From assembly GCA_001920415.1 (NCBI GenBank), contig MNJR01000119.1, positions 1 to 43,201 of the forward strand: a DNA stretch of 43,201 nt, in the 5' to 3' direction. Each line of letters opens with the position of its first letter. Positions within the stretch are counted from its first letter, which is position 1. The stretch is from Acidobacteria bacterium 13_1_20CM_3_53_8 (GTDB taxonomy: Bacteria > Acidobacteriota > Blastocatellia > Pyrinomonadales > Pyrinomonadaceae). The notes under the pieces are model-generated. The model was not told where the DNA came from, searched no databases, and saw only the letters and a program-made list of their open reading frames with translations. A program made the translations under genes and the position numbers. Of this stretch, positions 8,038 through 16,977 are shown in pieces.

Positions 8038-8798
8038 GCGACGCTACATTTGCATCGGCGGGCGTTATCGAGCGCGAAAGGGCGTTGGCGACAGACGCGG
8101 TCGCAACCGTTCCGTCCGCGCTCATAACCATGCGCGACATATGGAAGACCTACGACATGGGCGCTGAGAAAGTGCACGCGCTTCATGGCGTATCCTTCGA
8201 CGTGCAGAAGGGCGAGTATCTTGCCATCATTGGCCCATCGGGTTCGGGCAAATCAACGCTGATGAATCTCATTGGCTGTCTGGACACGCCCTCGCAAGGT
8301 CAATACTGGATTAACGGCAAGAACGTATCTGAGATGGACGATGACGAGCTTGCTCGCATACGCAACAAAGAGGTCGGCTTCGTCTTTCAGACCTTCAACC
8401 TTCTGGCGCGCGCGACAGCTTTGCACAATGTTGAGTTGCCGCTCATCTACGCCGGAATGTCTTCAGCCGCGCGACACGAGAAGGCAAAGCAAGCGCTCGC
8501 TGAGGTTGACCTTGCGGATCGCGCCATGCACCGTCCGAACGAGCTTTCGGGCGGCCAGCGCCAGCGCGTTGCGATTGCTCGCGCGCTCGTCAACCATCCA
8601 TCAATCCTGCTTGCGGACGAGCCTACGGGCGCGCTAGACACGCACACCAGCTACGAGATTATGAACCTCTTCGAGAAACTGCACGAAGAGGGCAACACCA
8701 TCATAGTCGTCACGCACGAGCAGGACATAGCCGCTCGCGCGCACCGCGTCATCTCCATACGCGACGGGCTGATCGAGAAGGACGAAAAAATTCGATGA
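8034..8798 (+). CDS. MacB/LolD-type ABC transporter ATP-binding protein
   Basis: The nucleotide-binding subunit for the permease(s) downstream. It has Walker [10 protein letters not shown] (about residues 67-75), Q-loop FVFQTFNLL, signature LSGGQRQRV, Walker [13 protein letters not shown] and the switch histidine in VVTHEQD. About 30 extra residues precede the first strand. ATP hydrolysis by this family drives mechanotransmission through MacB-type permeases. It overlaps both neighbours by ATGA junctions, so adaptor, ATPase and first permease are one translationally coupled unit. It is the only ATPase in this region although four permease genes follow, so it may serve several of them. Confidence 0.95.
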   Translation: MSDATFASAGVIERERALATDAVATVPSALITMRDIWKTYDMGAEKVHALHGVSFDVQKGEYLAIIGPSGSGKSTLMNLIGCLDTPSQGQYWINGKNVSEMDDDELARIRNKEVGFVFQTFNLLARATALHNVELPLIYAGMSSAARHEKAKQALAEVDLADRAMHRPNELSGGQRQRVAIARALVNHPSILLADEPTGALDTHTSYEIMNLFEKLHEEGNTIIVVTHEQDIAARAHRVISIRDGLIEKDEKIR

Positions 8799-10111
8799 AC
8801 AGACGCGGAGACGCGGTGACACGGGGGCGCGGCGAAAGCAGATACATCCCCGCGTCGCCGCGTCTCCGCGTCACATTGTCATCTTTATGGGAGTCGTTCC
8901 GGGTCGCTGGCGGCAGCCTGCGCTCGAACAAGATGCGCACGCTGCTGACGCTCGTTGGCATAGTGGTGGGCGTCTCTGCGGTCATTGCGGTCGTGACGAT
9001 TATCAAGGGGTTAGACCAAACGGTCGCAACCACATTCTCATCGCAAGGCTCTACGGTCTTCACAGTATCGAAGCGCCCGCTTGTCATCACCTCGCGCGAA
9101 GATTTTATTAAATTCAATAAGCGGAAAGACATCACGCTCGATGACGCTGAGTCTATCATTCGCCTTTGCAACTCTTGTTGGCGTGTGGGCATGGCCGTTG
9201 CGACTCGTCAGCAGGTCAAGTACGGCGACCAGAAATCGGATGACGTGTTCGCGCGAGGGCTTACGCCTTCTATGTTCGACATAGAGAACGTGCAGATTGA
9301 CGCGGGGCGCATATGGACTGACACGGAAGGAGCGGCCACGCGCGAGGTTGCAGTCATAGGCCCAGACGTGCTTCAGAACCTCTTTGGCGGCGCGCGACCC
9401 GATCAGGTTTTAGGAAAACAGATTCGCGTAGGCGGCATAGAGTTTCGCATTATCGGCGTGTCCATAGCGCAGGGGAAAATTTTTGGGCAATCGCGTGACA
9501 ACTTCGTCTTCATGCCGTTTCAGACTTTCCAAAAGATTAACGGCGCGCACGATTCCATCAACATACACATTCAAGTTCCTACAGCCGACACCTTAGAAGA
9601 AGCGCGCGATCAGGTTCGCGCCATCATGCGCAACCGTCGCGGCAAGACTTTCGATGACGAGGATGACGGTTTCTCTATGGATTCGCAGGATGTGTTTCTT
9701 GATCTTTACAAAAAAGCCACGTCGAACATATACCTTGTCACAGTCGGCGTCGCAGCAATCTCGCTCGTCGTGGGCGGCATCGTCGTAATGAACATCATGC
9801 TAGTCTCTGTTACGGAAAGAACGAAAGAGATTGGAATTCGCAAAGCAATCGGCGCGCGGCAGAAAGACATTTTAACTCAGTTTCTGATCGAAGCTGTGAC
9901 CGTCACAGCAATAGGCGGCGCGATAGGCGTTGGCACAGGCTTTGGCCTTGCCTATCTGATTTCGTTCGCCATAGGCTTCCCGCTTCTCTTCAGCATAGGC
10001 TCTGCGGTGATGGGCGTTGGCGTTTCCTCCGTAGTCGGAATAATCAGCGGCCTGTGGCCTGCATGGCGCGCCGCCCGCCTTGACCCGATTGAAGCGTTGA
10101 GAGCTGAATAA
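8795..10111 (+). CDS. MacB-type ABC permease 1, N-terminus encoded by a repeat element
   Basis: An FtsX/MacB permease: first helix [18 protein letters not shown], a large periplasmic MacB_PCD domain, then three helices and the conserved cytoplasmic end [18 protein letters not shown]. The motifs [15 protein letters not shown] and [11 protein letters not shown] are present. The ATG at 8795 overlaps the ATPase stop (ATGA), which fixes the start. Codons 3 to about 26, giving the Arg-rich segment [11 protein letters not shown] to SPRLRV, coincide with an octamer hairpin repeat (8801-8874). Related permeases begin directly with a helix like [18 protein letters not shown], so the extra residues are a repeat-derived extension on the cytoplasmic N-terminus. 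Confidence 0.94.
   Translation: MNRRGDAVTRGRGESRYIPASPRLRVTLSSLWESFRVAGGSLRSNKMRTLLTLVGIVVGVSAVIAVVTIIKGLDQTVATTFSSQGSTVFTVSKRPLVITSREDFIKFNKRKDITLDDAESIIRLCNSCWRVGMAVATRQQVKYGDQKSDDVFARGLTPSMFDIENVQIDAGRIWTDTEGAATREVAVIGPDVLQNLFGGARPDQVLGKQIRVGGIEFRIIGVSIAQGKIFGQSRDNFVFMPFQTFQKINGAHDSINIHIQVPTADTLEEARDQVRAIMRNRRGKTFDDEDDGFSMDSQDVFLDLYKKATSNIYLVTVGVAAISLVVGGIVVMNIMLVSVTERTKEIGIRKAIGARQKDILTQFLIEAVTVTAIGGAIGVGTGFGLAYLISFAIGFPLLFSIGSAVMGVGVSSVVGIISGLWPAWRAARLDPIEALRAE
8801..8874. repeat. Octamer hairpin repeat inside the permease coding sequence
   Basis: Left arm of GACGCGGA/GACGCGGT 8-mers and right arm of CGCGTCTC-type 8-mers, the same family as the outer arms of 6111-6292. It lies just after the start codon of the permease gene and keeps the frame open. 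Confidence 0.9.
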
Positions 10112-10117
10112 GAGACG

Positions 10118-10468
10118 ATGGCGCGCACGAAGAAAAGAGTTCTGGTCATCATCTCTCTCGTCGTTGCACTTTTCGTCGTGGAGCTTGTGCGCGAGGAGAT
10201 GGTCTATCTTTATACAGGATGGTTTCTGCAACATACTTACTGGCAGGTGAGGCCGGGGATGACGAAGGAGCAAGTCAGGCAGCTTGTTGGCGAACCTGAA
10301 TCGGTTGTTCATGCAGAAGACGGCGAGCATTGGGTGTGGAGCGCGGCAAACCATCGCGGCCTTTTATTCAAGACGCTGAGGCTTGCATCACCGAACGGTC
10401 ATTACGAATTAGTCGTCACGTTCGACGATCAGAATCGCACGAGCGATGTTTTCGCAGGGAGCAGTTAA
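10118..10468 (+). CDS. Small membrane-anchored protein with a BamE/SmpA-like fold
   Basis: A hydrophobic segment at about residues 6-22 (VLVIISLVVALFVVELV) is a signal anchor. The remainder carries VRPGMTKEQVRQLVGEPESV, the pattern typical of SmpA/BamE-like domains (G-T-xx-QV-xx-LG-P), and a beta-strand end HYELVVTFDDQN. No lipobox cysteine is visible, so it is probably anchored by the helix. It follows the first permease by six bases and is likely in the same transcript. A role in the exporter is possible but not shown. Confidence 0.8.
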   Translation: MARTKKRVLVIISLVVALFVVELVREEMVYLYTGWFLQHTYWQVRPGMTKEQVRQLVGEPESVVHAEDGEHWVWSAANHRGLLFKTLRLASPNGHYELVVTFDDQNRTSDVFAGSS

Positions 10469-10489
10469 TCGCGCGAGGATTGAAGACTA

Positions 10490-10639
10490 TATAGCGGTTC
10501 TCACTTGGGTGCGACCACTCTGATCAAGGCATGCAGGTCAGTACCGCCTGCGGTAGCGGGCGGGTCGTAGCCACACCGATACCCGCCCGCTACCGCAGGC
10601 GGTACTGACATGAGTCGCATTCAAGTGAGAACCGCTATA
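10490..10639. mobile_element. MITE-like nested inverted repeat
   Basis: Terminal inverted repeats of about 26 bases (10490-10515 and 10614-10639, TATAGCGGTTCTCACTTG) match with two mismatches. Inside is a second, perfect 28-base inverted repeat (10538-10565 and 10581-10608) with a GC-rich core CCGCCTGCGGTAGCGGGCGG. There is no open frame. The 150-base structure suggests a non-autonomous mobile element or a very stable hairpin. Confidence 0.75.
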
Positions 10640-10660
10640 GTTGCAGAAAGTGAAGATAGA

Positions 10661-10698
10661 AAAACGCCCACAGGCTTGGCGCAGCTTGCGGGCGTTTT
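10661..10698. terminator. Bidirectional intrinsic terminator
   Basis: AAAACGCCC pairs with GGGCGTTTT, with further pairing inside (GCTTGGCGCAGC), giving a GC-rich stem with an A-run on one side and a T-run on the other. It lies between convergent genes ending at 10468 (plus) and 10725 (minus). Confidence 0.8.
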
Positions 10699-10724
10699 GA
10701 GTTGGAGCGATATGTCTTCAAAAG

Positions 10725-11750
10725 TTAATGGACGAGGAACACGTCCCAAGCCCAACGACCAACCTGCGCGCCGTGAACGTCTCTAACCTTAGCACGATAA
10801 CGAAACTGATTGCCGTACTGGTCTATACGCTTTGATTCCTTGTAATCAAGCTCAATACTCGCCAGCCCCAATTCCGTCAAAGTGTGCAATTCATTAGGCT
10901 CAGAGATGCCATTGTGATTCGTGTCTTGCCAGAGCCGTAAGCTTTGGAATGTGGAGTCGTGGCTATCAATCACACCATCACCGTTGCCTCCGTTTACTGC
11001 CTTGTCATACTCAGCCAGAGCAAGGAATCCGTTTGAATTTGCTGAGTGTGGCTGTGGCGTGAAGTTACCGAACAACTCCGTTCCACTGTCAATTACATCG
11101 TTACTGTTACGGTCTAAGACTAACCAAGCATCATCTGAATTAGCAGCGGTCCATGCTAGATGTTCAGATGTTCCGTCAGCATCTAGATCGAAGTTCACTC
11201 CGTTCTGTGCATCAGTCAATTGAAAACCGTTGCCTGTTACGTCAATAACGATGGGACTCTGCGAACACTGGTTGCCTCCGATAGGGACGCACATGCATCT
11301 TCTTTCGCACCATACTTCAACATTCGGCTCACAACTTTGCTGGTCATCTTCATTAGGGCAGATGCATTCAAAGCCGTTTGATACTTTCGGGCTGGTACAG
11401 CAGGTATTATTAGGTACAACAGTTGGAACATTCAGCACCGGACCACAATCCGAACCACTACATGGTACATCTCTAACACCTTGAGAGGATGTCCCAGACC
11501 TCGAAGCATCAACATCACTCTCATCATACGTGCCAGGGCCACACGAATAAGGGGGATTAGCATCACTACCACCGCAAGAAGGGTGAGATGTAGGACCGGC
11601 GGCGTAGCATCCACTTGGGTAAGGCCCCTGCATTCGCGCTGAACTGGATGCATAAATCCCACTCACTACTTGATGCTTATTCAAAATGTAAGCTAACCCT
11701 ATAGTAGCACCAAACATTAATATGATGGTCAAGGACATCGTTCTTTTCAT
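10725..11750 (-). CDS. Secreted cysteine-rich protein with EF-hand/dockerin-like calcium motifs
   Basis: The ATG at 11750 is preferred because GAGGG lies ten bases upstream, and it gives a signal-anchor start ([19 protein letters not shown]). The next part, about residues 35-165, is rich in Cys, Pro and Ser. The C-terminal half carries Asp/Asn loops typical of calcium binding: [43 protein letters not shown] and [13 protein letters not shown]. These are related to EF-hand and dockerin loops often found in extracellular proteins. It follows the gene at 11761-12402 by only ten bases and both are AT-richer than the surrounding exporter genes. Specific function is unknown. Confidence 0.82.
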   Translation of the reverse strand: MKRTMSLTIILMFGATIGLAYILNKHQVVSGIYASSSARMQGPYPSGCYAAGPTSHPSCGGSDANPPYSCGPGTYDESDVDASRSGTSSQGVRDVPCSGSDCGPVLNVPTVVPNNTCCTSPKVSNGFECICPNEDDQQSCEPNVEVWCERRCMCVPIGGNQCSQSPIVIDVTGNGFQLTDAQNGVNFDLDADGTSEHLAWTAANSDDAWLVLDRNSNDVIDSGTELFGNFTPQPHSANSNGFLALAEYDKAVNGGNGDGVIDSHDSTFQSLRLWQDTNHNGISEPNELHTLTELGLASIELDYKESKRIDQYGNQFRYRAKVRDVHGAQVGRWAWDVFLVH

Positions 11751-11760
11751 GATTAAGCCC

Positions 11761-12402
11761 TCAATTGTTTGATGGAACATTTTGTGTATTTTCTATGGGA
11801 ATTAACTTATGCGGGTTGTTTGGATCAATGCGATAAAATGAGCCGTTGCTCCATATCGTGCCGTCATCAAAGTACACATCGGTGAGCCGCATGCTCGCTC
11901 TCTTAATAGTAGAAATAGGATGCCTTCGTTCTAAGAACTCTTTTAATTTGGCATACTGTTCGTCTGTGAGCGTAAGATCGGCTGCCTCACCTGGTAGCAG
12001 GCGCTTTGCTTCCCCAGAGTTAATTGCTGCTTGAGGGTTTCGACCATAGGTTATAGGAAAGGCCATTATATTCCCTGTCGCTTTTGTTTCGGGAAAGTCG
12101 TAGTACATATTTATAAAGATTATCGTTTTTGGGGAAACATTCTTCACCGTTATGGCTAATTTCTTTAGCCAATTCTCATCCTCATCAATTCTTTCATTGA
12201 GTCTGAAATGTTTTCCCGAAACGCTCGCACCAACAATTTGAATAGGCTCATGAGGGAACGGGGTGTGTTCCACAATTCTATCCTGCACTTGAGCAGAATA
12301 GCTGCTAGAAGCCCGAAGACTCACTCCTACAACGACTAAACAAATTAAAATAATGCAGAATCTTGTCCATCCAAATCGTTGGAACAAAGACTTATTATTC
12401 AT
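11761..12402 (-). CDS. Secreted or membrane-anchored hypothetical protein
   Basis: The start at 12402 is chosen for its strong AGGAGG ribosome site eight bases upstream. A longer frame to 12531 exists but lacks one. A hydrophobic segment near residues 13-32 ([17 protein letters not shown]) is a signal peptide or anchor. The rest is a soluble domain with [26 protein letters not shown], which looks like a beta-sandwich, and a C-terminal RMTD-like region with [16 protein letters not shown] do not recognise the family with confidence. Together with 10725-11750 it forms a two-gene minus-strand unit inserted between exporter permease genes. Confidence 0.78.
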   Translation of the reverse strand: MNNKSLFQRFGWTRFCIILICLVVVGVSLRASSSYSAQVQDRIVEHTPFPHEPIQIVGASVSGKHFRLNERIDEDENWLKKLAITVKNVSPKTIIFINMYYDFPETKATGNIMAFPITYGRNPQAAINSGEAKRLLPGEAADLTLTDEQYAKLKEFLERRHPISTIKRASMRLTDVYFDDGTIWSNGSFYRIDPNNPHKLIPIENTQNVPSNN

Positions 12403-12661
12403 AATGCCTCCTGTGAAATAATCAATGACTTTGCGGCGAGATGTACTTGATTCACTCGCGTTAAGCTGACCTGAGTTTAAGCAGGAGCAAGACTTGCGAG
12501 GGTGAGACTCTTGCTTAACAGAAAAGAGCAACGACAGACCGCTTTATACTCCTGTACTTTTCGGCTGTCAACAACTATTTTATGAAGAAGAATGGCTTGA
12601 ACGCACCGCAACATTTTGGCAGCAACCATTTGTCAGGCAGTTCCGTATAACCTTTAGCTTT

Positions 12662-13821
12662 ATGACTTTCGAGGGTGTAAAAGAGTCCGCTTTGATGGCC
12701 GTTGATACCGTGTGGACGAACAAGCTCCGCTCGGCTCTCACAATTCTTGGCGTGGGCGTGGGCGTGCTTACAATCATCTTCATGGTCTCTATCATCCAGG
12801 GATTGAACAAAGCTTTCGCAGAGCAAATAGAAGCTCTGGGGTCGAACGCAATCTGGGCTACGAAGTTTGATCCGAGCATAGGCCACCAACCTACATCGGA
12901 AGAGATTCATCGCAAAGAACTGACGATGGATGATGCAGAAGCTCTCAGGCGAGATGCGCCTTCGATTTTGAGCGTCTCGCCCATTCGCCGAAAGATTGCG
13001 GAGACTGTGCGCTATCAAGACCGTCAATCAGACACGCCCATCCTGCTCGGCGTCACGCCTTACTACGAGTTCACGCAATCCAGCTACGTTGGGCGCGGGC
13101 GATTCATCACGGACATAGACCTGGAAGGTCGAACTAACATCTGTGTGCTTGGCATTGATCTTGTGCATTCAATGTTCCCTCACGAAGAGCCTATAGGGAA
13201 AGAGTTGAAGATTGCGGGTCGCCCTTTCACAATCGTCGGCGTCATGGAGCCGTTAGGAAATTTCCTGGGCCAATCGCGCGATAACACTGTGTTCATCCCG
13301 CTTACGACTTTTCAGAAATATTATCCCGACACTCATTTCCCAGAAGACATCTTTGTCGTCATAGTGCGCCCGAAATCCAGAGCATACGTCAAATCTGCAA
13401 CTGACGAGATGACGGACATCTTGCGCCGCCGACGCCGTGACGCGCCGGGCGCGCCCAACAGTTTCGGAATCTCTGGACAGGACGCGCTCATGGACGTTTA
13501 CAACCAGTTGACGGGCGCAACCGCCGTAGTGCTCACAGCAATCTCTTTCGTAGCGCTGATGATCGGAGGCATAGGCGTGATGAACATCATGCTGGTCTCC
13601 GTCACTGAAAGAACCAGAGAGATTGGCATACGCAAAGCCGTTGGAGCTACGCGCAGCAACATCCTGTCGCAATTTCTAATAGAGGCGGTTGTGCTAACAG
13701 CCATAGGCGGCCTGATAGGACTCGCCATCGGAGAGATAGCAAGCCTCTTAACAAATTCGGCCTTTGGCCTGCGTGGAAAGCCGCAAGGCTAGACCCTATT
13801 GAATCGCTGAGGTATGAATAA
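12662..13821 (+). pseudogene. MacB-type ABC permease 2, broken near the C-terminus
   Basis: The first 365 or so codons are a typical MacB permease: N-terminal helix SALTILGVGVGVLTIIFMV, MacB_PCD domain, then [23 protein letters not shown] and a third helix. After EIASLLTNS the frame turns into GLRGKPQG and stops at 13792. The expected ending [18 protein letters not shown] is present at 13759-13821 in another frame. About 80 bases that would encode the last transmembrane helix are missing. No clear ribosome site precedes the ATG at 12662. Without the final helix the product is unlikely to be functional. Assembly loss is an alternative to real decay. Confidence 0.87.
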
Positions 13822-13822
13822 G

Positions 13823-13949
13823 AAGTCTGGAGTCAGATTAATTTTCGATTTTGGATTTGCGATTTTCGATTGGAAGATGCGGAAAAGCTTTTAAATCGCA
13901 AATCTAAAATCGAAAATCGAAAATTAATCTGACTCCAGACTCCAGACTA
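13823..13949. repeat. Nested heptamer hairpin element
   Basis: Outer AGTCTGG-family arms and inner AAAATCG-family arms. The apical part GATTGGAAGATGCGG then CTTTTAAATC almost equals that of the element at 1639-1756. It starts two bases after the stop of the broken permease. Confidence 0.9.
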
Positions 13950-14032
13950 TTTTCCGAGCATCCGTTAGCCCCTCGATTTCATCTAAAAATTTCCCCCGCA
14001 ACCCTGCTGCACTTTATTGCGTACAATCAGTC

Positions 14033-15271
14033 GTGAAATTTATAGAGACAATTAAGATTGCCATCGCAGCCATCTGGGCGCACAAGCTGCGCTCTGTGCT
14101 AACGCTTCTGGGCATGATTATTGGCGTTATGGCTGTGGTCGTCGTTTACTCGCTGATTCAAGGTTTCAATGCCTATTTCGACGAGAAAGTTGCCAACATA
14201 GGCTCGAAGGCGTTCAGCGTCACACGCTTTAACCCGTTTGAGGACTTCAAAAATCAGGACACGATTGCCGCTGCTCAGCGCCGCAACAAGGAACTGACTA
14301 TGGAGGATTTTGAGTTCGTGCGAGAACACGCCACGCTGGTTGACAGGATAGGAGCAAAGGCGCGCGCCTCTCGTTCGGAGGTCAAGCGCGGAACGGAGAT
14401 TCTTCAGGACGTACCTGTTGACGGCGCTATGCCTATCACTGCGGACATTGAAAACGTGGAAGTAGAGAACGGGCGCTACTTTTCTGACATTGAGAATGAA
14501 TCTGCGTCGCGCGTCGCGTTCATTGGCGCTGATGTTGCTAACCGCCTCTTCCCCTATAGCTCGGCTATTGGAGGTGAGATAACCGTCGCAGGTCTTCCAT
14601 ACAAGGTCGTAGGTGTGGCTGTGGCGAAGGGCACAGTCTTTGGCGTTCCGCAGGATATGTTCGTAACAGTGCCTCTGAAGACTTATGGCGAGAACTTTGG
14701 GGGATTCACGCGCAACCGCCTTCTCTATTTCGAGGCCACTGCGAAATCAGATCGTCAATTCAACGATGCTGTCGAGGAGGTTCGCTTCCTTATGCGCGCG
14801 CGCCGCCGCCTTGGGCCAAGCGAGCGCGATAACTTCGGTATAGTCACGCCGGACGCAATCACAGGATTGCGCGACCGCATCCTCGGCACAGTTTCAATAG
14901 TCGCAGTCCTTGTTCCCGCAATCGCGCTCGTCATAGGCGGAATCGTTATCATGAACATCATGCTGGTCTCTGTTACGGAAAGAACGAAAGAGATTGGCAT
15001 AAGGAAATCTTTGGGAGCGCGTCGCAACGACATTCTGAAACAGTTTCTGATCGAGGCCGTAACGCTCTCGGCTATTGGCGGAGCGGTCGGCGTCCTTTTA
15101 GCGTGGATTGTCGGACGCATCTGCACGGCTGTTTTCTTCCCGACCTATCTTTCAATCGGCGCGGTAATCATCGCGGTCGGTATTTCCGGCGGCATAGGAA
15201 TTCTTTCCGGCATCTTCCCCGCATGGAAGGCCGCGCGCTTAGACCCGATTGAAGCGCTGAGGGCGGACTAG
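14033..15271 (+). CDS. MacB-type ABC permease 3
   Basis: A complete MacB/FtsX permease of 412 residues: N-terminal helix SVLTLLGMIIGVMAVVVVY, periplasmic domain with IENVEVENGRYFSDIE, motifs [18 protein letters not shown] and FLIEAVTLSAIGGAVG, and the C-terminal [17 protein letters not shown]. The start is a GTG at 14033; there is no in-frame ATG nearby and no strong ribosome site. It has no fused ATPase domain, so it needs a separate one, presumably that at 8034-8798. The 5' gap of about 80 bases could hold its own promoter. Confidence 0.93.
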   Translation: MKFIETIKIAIAAIWAHKLRSVLTLLGMIIGVMAVVVVYSLIQGFNAYFDEKVANIGSKAFSVTRFNPFEDFKNQDTIAAAQRRNKELTMEDFEFVREHATLVDRIGAKARASRSEVKRGTEILQDVPVDGAMPITADIENVEVENGRYFSDIENESASRVAFIGADVANRLFPYSSAIGGEITVAGLPYKVVGVAVAKGTVFGVPQDMFVTVPLKTYGENFGGFTRNRLLYFEATAKSDRQFNDAVEEVRFLMRARRRLGPSERDNFGIVTPDAITGLRDRILGTVSIVAVLVPAIALVIGGIVIMNIMLVSVTERTKEIGIRKSLGARRNDILKQFLIEAVTLSAIGGAVGVLLAWIVGRICTAVFFPTYLSIGAVIIAVGISGGIGILSGIFPAWKAARLDPIEALRAD

Positions 15272-15272
15272 G

Positions 15273-15360
15273 GATTTTAGATTGCCGATTTTGGATTGAA
15301 AGAGAAACCATCGCTTCCCTTCAATCCGTTCGTTAATCCAAAATCCAAAATCTAAAATCA
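15273..15360. repeat. Heptamer hairpin element, AAAATCN family
   Basis: Arms of GATTTTR and AAAATCN 7-mers surround an apical segment with GAAAGAGAAACCATCGCTTCC. It fills the complete space between permeases 3 and 4 and ends one base before the ATG at 15362, so it forms the leader of the next gene. Confidence 0.87.
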
Positions 15361-15361
15361 T

Positions 15362-16621
15362 ATGAAACAATTACTCCGCAGTGACATTTTAGAGAACTTC
15401 TGGATGGCGCTTCAGACTTTGCGCGCAAACAAGCTGCGCTCCATCCTGACCGTAGTAGGCGTGGTCATAGGCGTGTGGACTGTGATGGCTATAGCCTCTA
15501 TCATCAGCGGCATTGATACGGCTGTGCGCAAGGAACTGGAATCGTTCGGCACGCGCTCGATCTTCATAGCGAAGTTTCAGCCCGGCATACACATAGGGCG
15601 GCTCTCGCGCGAAGAGCGAATGCGCAAGGAGTTGACCTACGACGATGCGATTGCCATAGGGCAACTTCCTGCGATTGAGGTGAGCGTTCCTTTCCTTGAT
15701 GTCAGCAGCGATTTCTTCGGGCAGAAGACTACGGTCTCGGGCAACGGGAAAACAACAGTGTCTGTGAATATACAAGGCACGCTGCCGGATTTCGAGCGCG
15801 CAGGAACAGAGATAATCACAGAAGGCCGCTTCTTCTCGCAATTCGAGAACGACAACAACGCCAACGTCTGCGTCATAGGCTCAAAAGTCGCTGAAGATTT
15901 CTTCCCTTACACGACAGCCGTAGGCCAGACGCTTGAGATTAACGGCGAGAAGTTTCGCGTGCTGGGCGTTCTGGAAAAGCGCGAGCAATTTCTCTTCGGC
16001 GGCGGAAACGACGACCGCAACAACGCCATCTATCTTCCCTTCAACGTCGCGCGCAAGATCAAGCCGAACTCGGACGACATCTTCATAATGGCCGTCGCAA
16101 AGCCCGGAATGATGGATCAGGCCAGAGACCAGATTACGGATCTTCTGCGCGTTCGCCGTCAAGTTCCTTTCGGCAAGCCGGACAACTTCGGCATGGCAAC
16201 AAGTGAAACCGTCATAGAGCAGTTCCGCGCCATCACCTACGGCGTAGCGATAGCTATGGTCGTCATCTCTTCCGTAGGTCTGATGGTCGGAGGCATAGGC
16301 GTGATGAACATCATGCTGGTCTCCGTCACAGAACGAACCAGAGAGATAGGCGTGCGCAAAGCAATCGGCGCAAGGCGCAGAGACATTTTATGGCAATTTC
16401 TGATTGAAGCCATGACGCTCACTGGAATAGGAGGCTTGCTGGGCTTGGGCCTAGGCTGGCTCACCACGCTGCTGATACGGCTCATCGTTCCCTCATACGT
16501 TCCACTGTGGGCGCCCATAGGCGGCTTCGTCGCCAGCGTCGGCATAGGTCTAATCTTCGGCCTGTGGCCTGCGTGGAAGGCTGCAAGACTAGACCCCATC
16601 GAATCGCTCCGTTATGAGTAG
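15362..16621 (+). CDS. MacB-type ABC permease 4
   Basis: A full-length MacB/FtsX permease of 419 residues with N-terminal helix SILTVVGVVIGVWTVMAIAS, a large periplasmic domain, [23 protein letters not shown], and the ending [18 protein letters not shown]. It is closest by eye to the broken permease 2, sharing REIG-RKA and the final LDPIESLRYE. Its start codon is immediately behind the repeat 15273-15360, with no visible Shine-Dalgarno sequence. As with the others, an ATPase in trans is required. Confidence 0.93.
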   Translation: MKQLLRSDILENFWMALQTLRANKLRSILTVVGVVIGVWTVMAIASIISGIDTAVRKELESFGTRSIFIAKFQPGIHIGRLSREERMRKELTYDDAIAIGQLPAIEVSVPFLDVSSDFFGQKTTVSGNGKTTVSVNIQGTLPDFERAGTEIITEGRFFSQFENDNNANVCVIGSKVAEDFFPYTTAVGQTLEINGEKFRVLGVLEKREQFLFGGGNDDRNNAIYLPFNVARKIKPNSDDIFIMAVAKPGMMDQARDQITDLLRVRRQVPFGKPDNFGMATSETVIEQFRAITYGVAIAMVVISSVGLMVGGIGVMNIMLVSVTERTREIGVRKAIGARRRDILWQFLIEAMTLTGIGGLLGLGLGWLTTLLIRLIVPSYVPLWAPIGGFVASVGIGLIFGLWPAWKAARLDPIESLRYE

Positions 16622-16679
16622 AAGGATTATCGTTGAAGGCTAAGAGACAAGCAGTATTACTCACCCTACGTGGATTTAG

Positions 16680-16905
16680 GATTTAAGCCCGCGAGAGCGG
16701 GCGACAGCATAAAGCCCAGCGTGAAGCCGAAGGCGAAACGCTGGGTTAGCGTTTAGAGAAAAATGTTAGAGCTATCGAAGATAGCGACAGCCTGTTTATG
16801 ATCGAACGGCTGTCGCCTGCTGACGCAGGCTTTGATAAATTTTTAATGCCATCTTCTCCCAGCCCTTATGGGCTGGGCTTTATGCTGCCGCCGTCTAAAG
16901 ACGGC
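16680..16905. repeat. REP/MITE-like multi-hairpin element
   Basis: Arms of about 22 bases at 16700-16721 and 16871-16892 (GACAGCATAAAGCCCAGC and its complement) enclose smaller hairpins: CCGCGAGAGCGG, CCCAGCG...CGCTGGG, GCGACAGCC...GGCTGTCGC (16785-16816), CAGCCCTTATGGGCTG and CCGTC-TAAA-GACGG. It lies between convergent genes and has no open frame. It may end transcription from both sides. Confidence 0.72.
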
Positions 16906-16977
16906 TTCATGCATAAACTGAGTTAATTATCAATTCTCATCACTCGCCTCGTTATCTCTGCCCTACCTCTTAAACCC

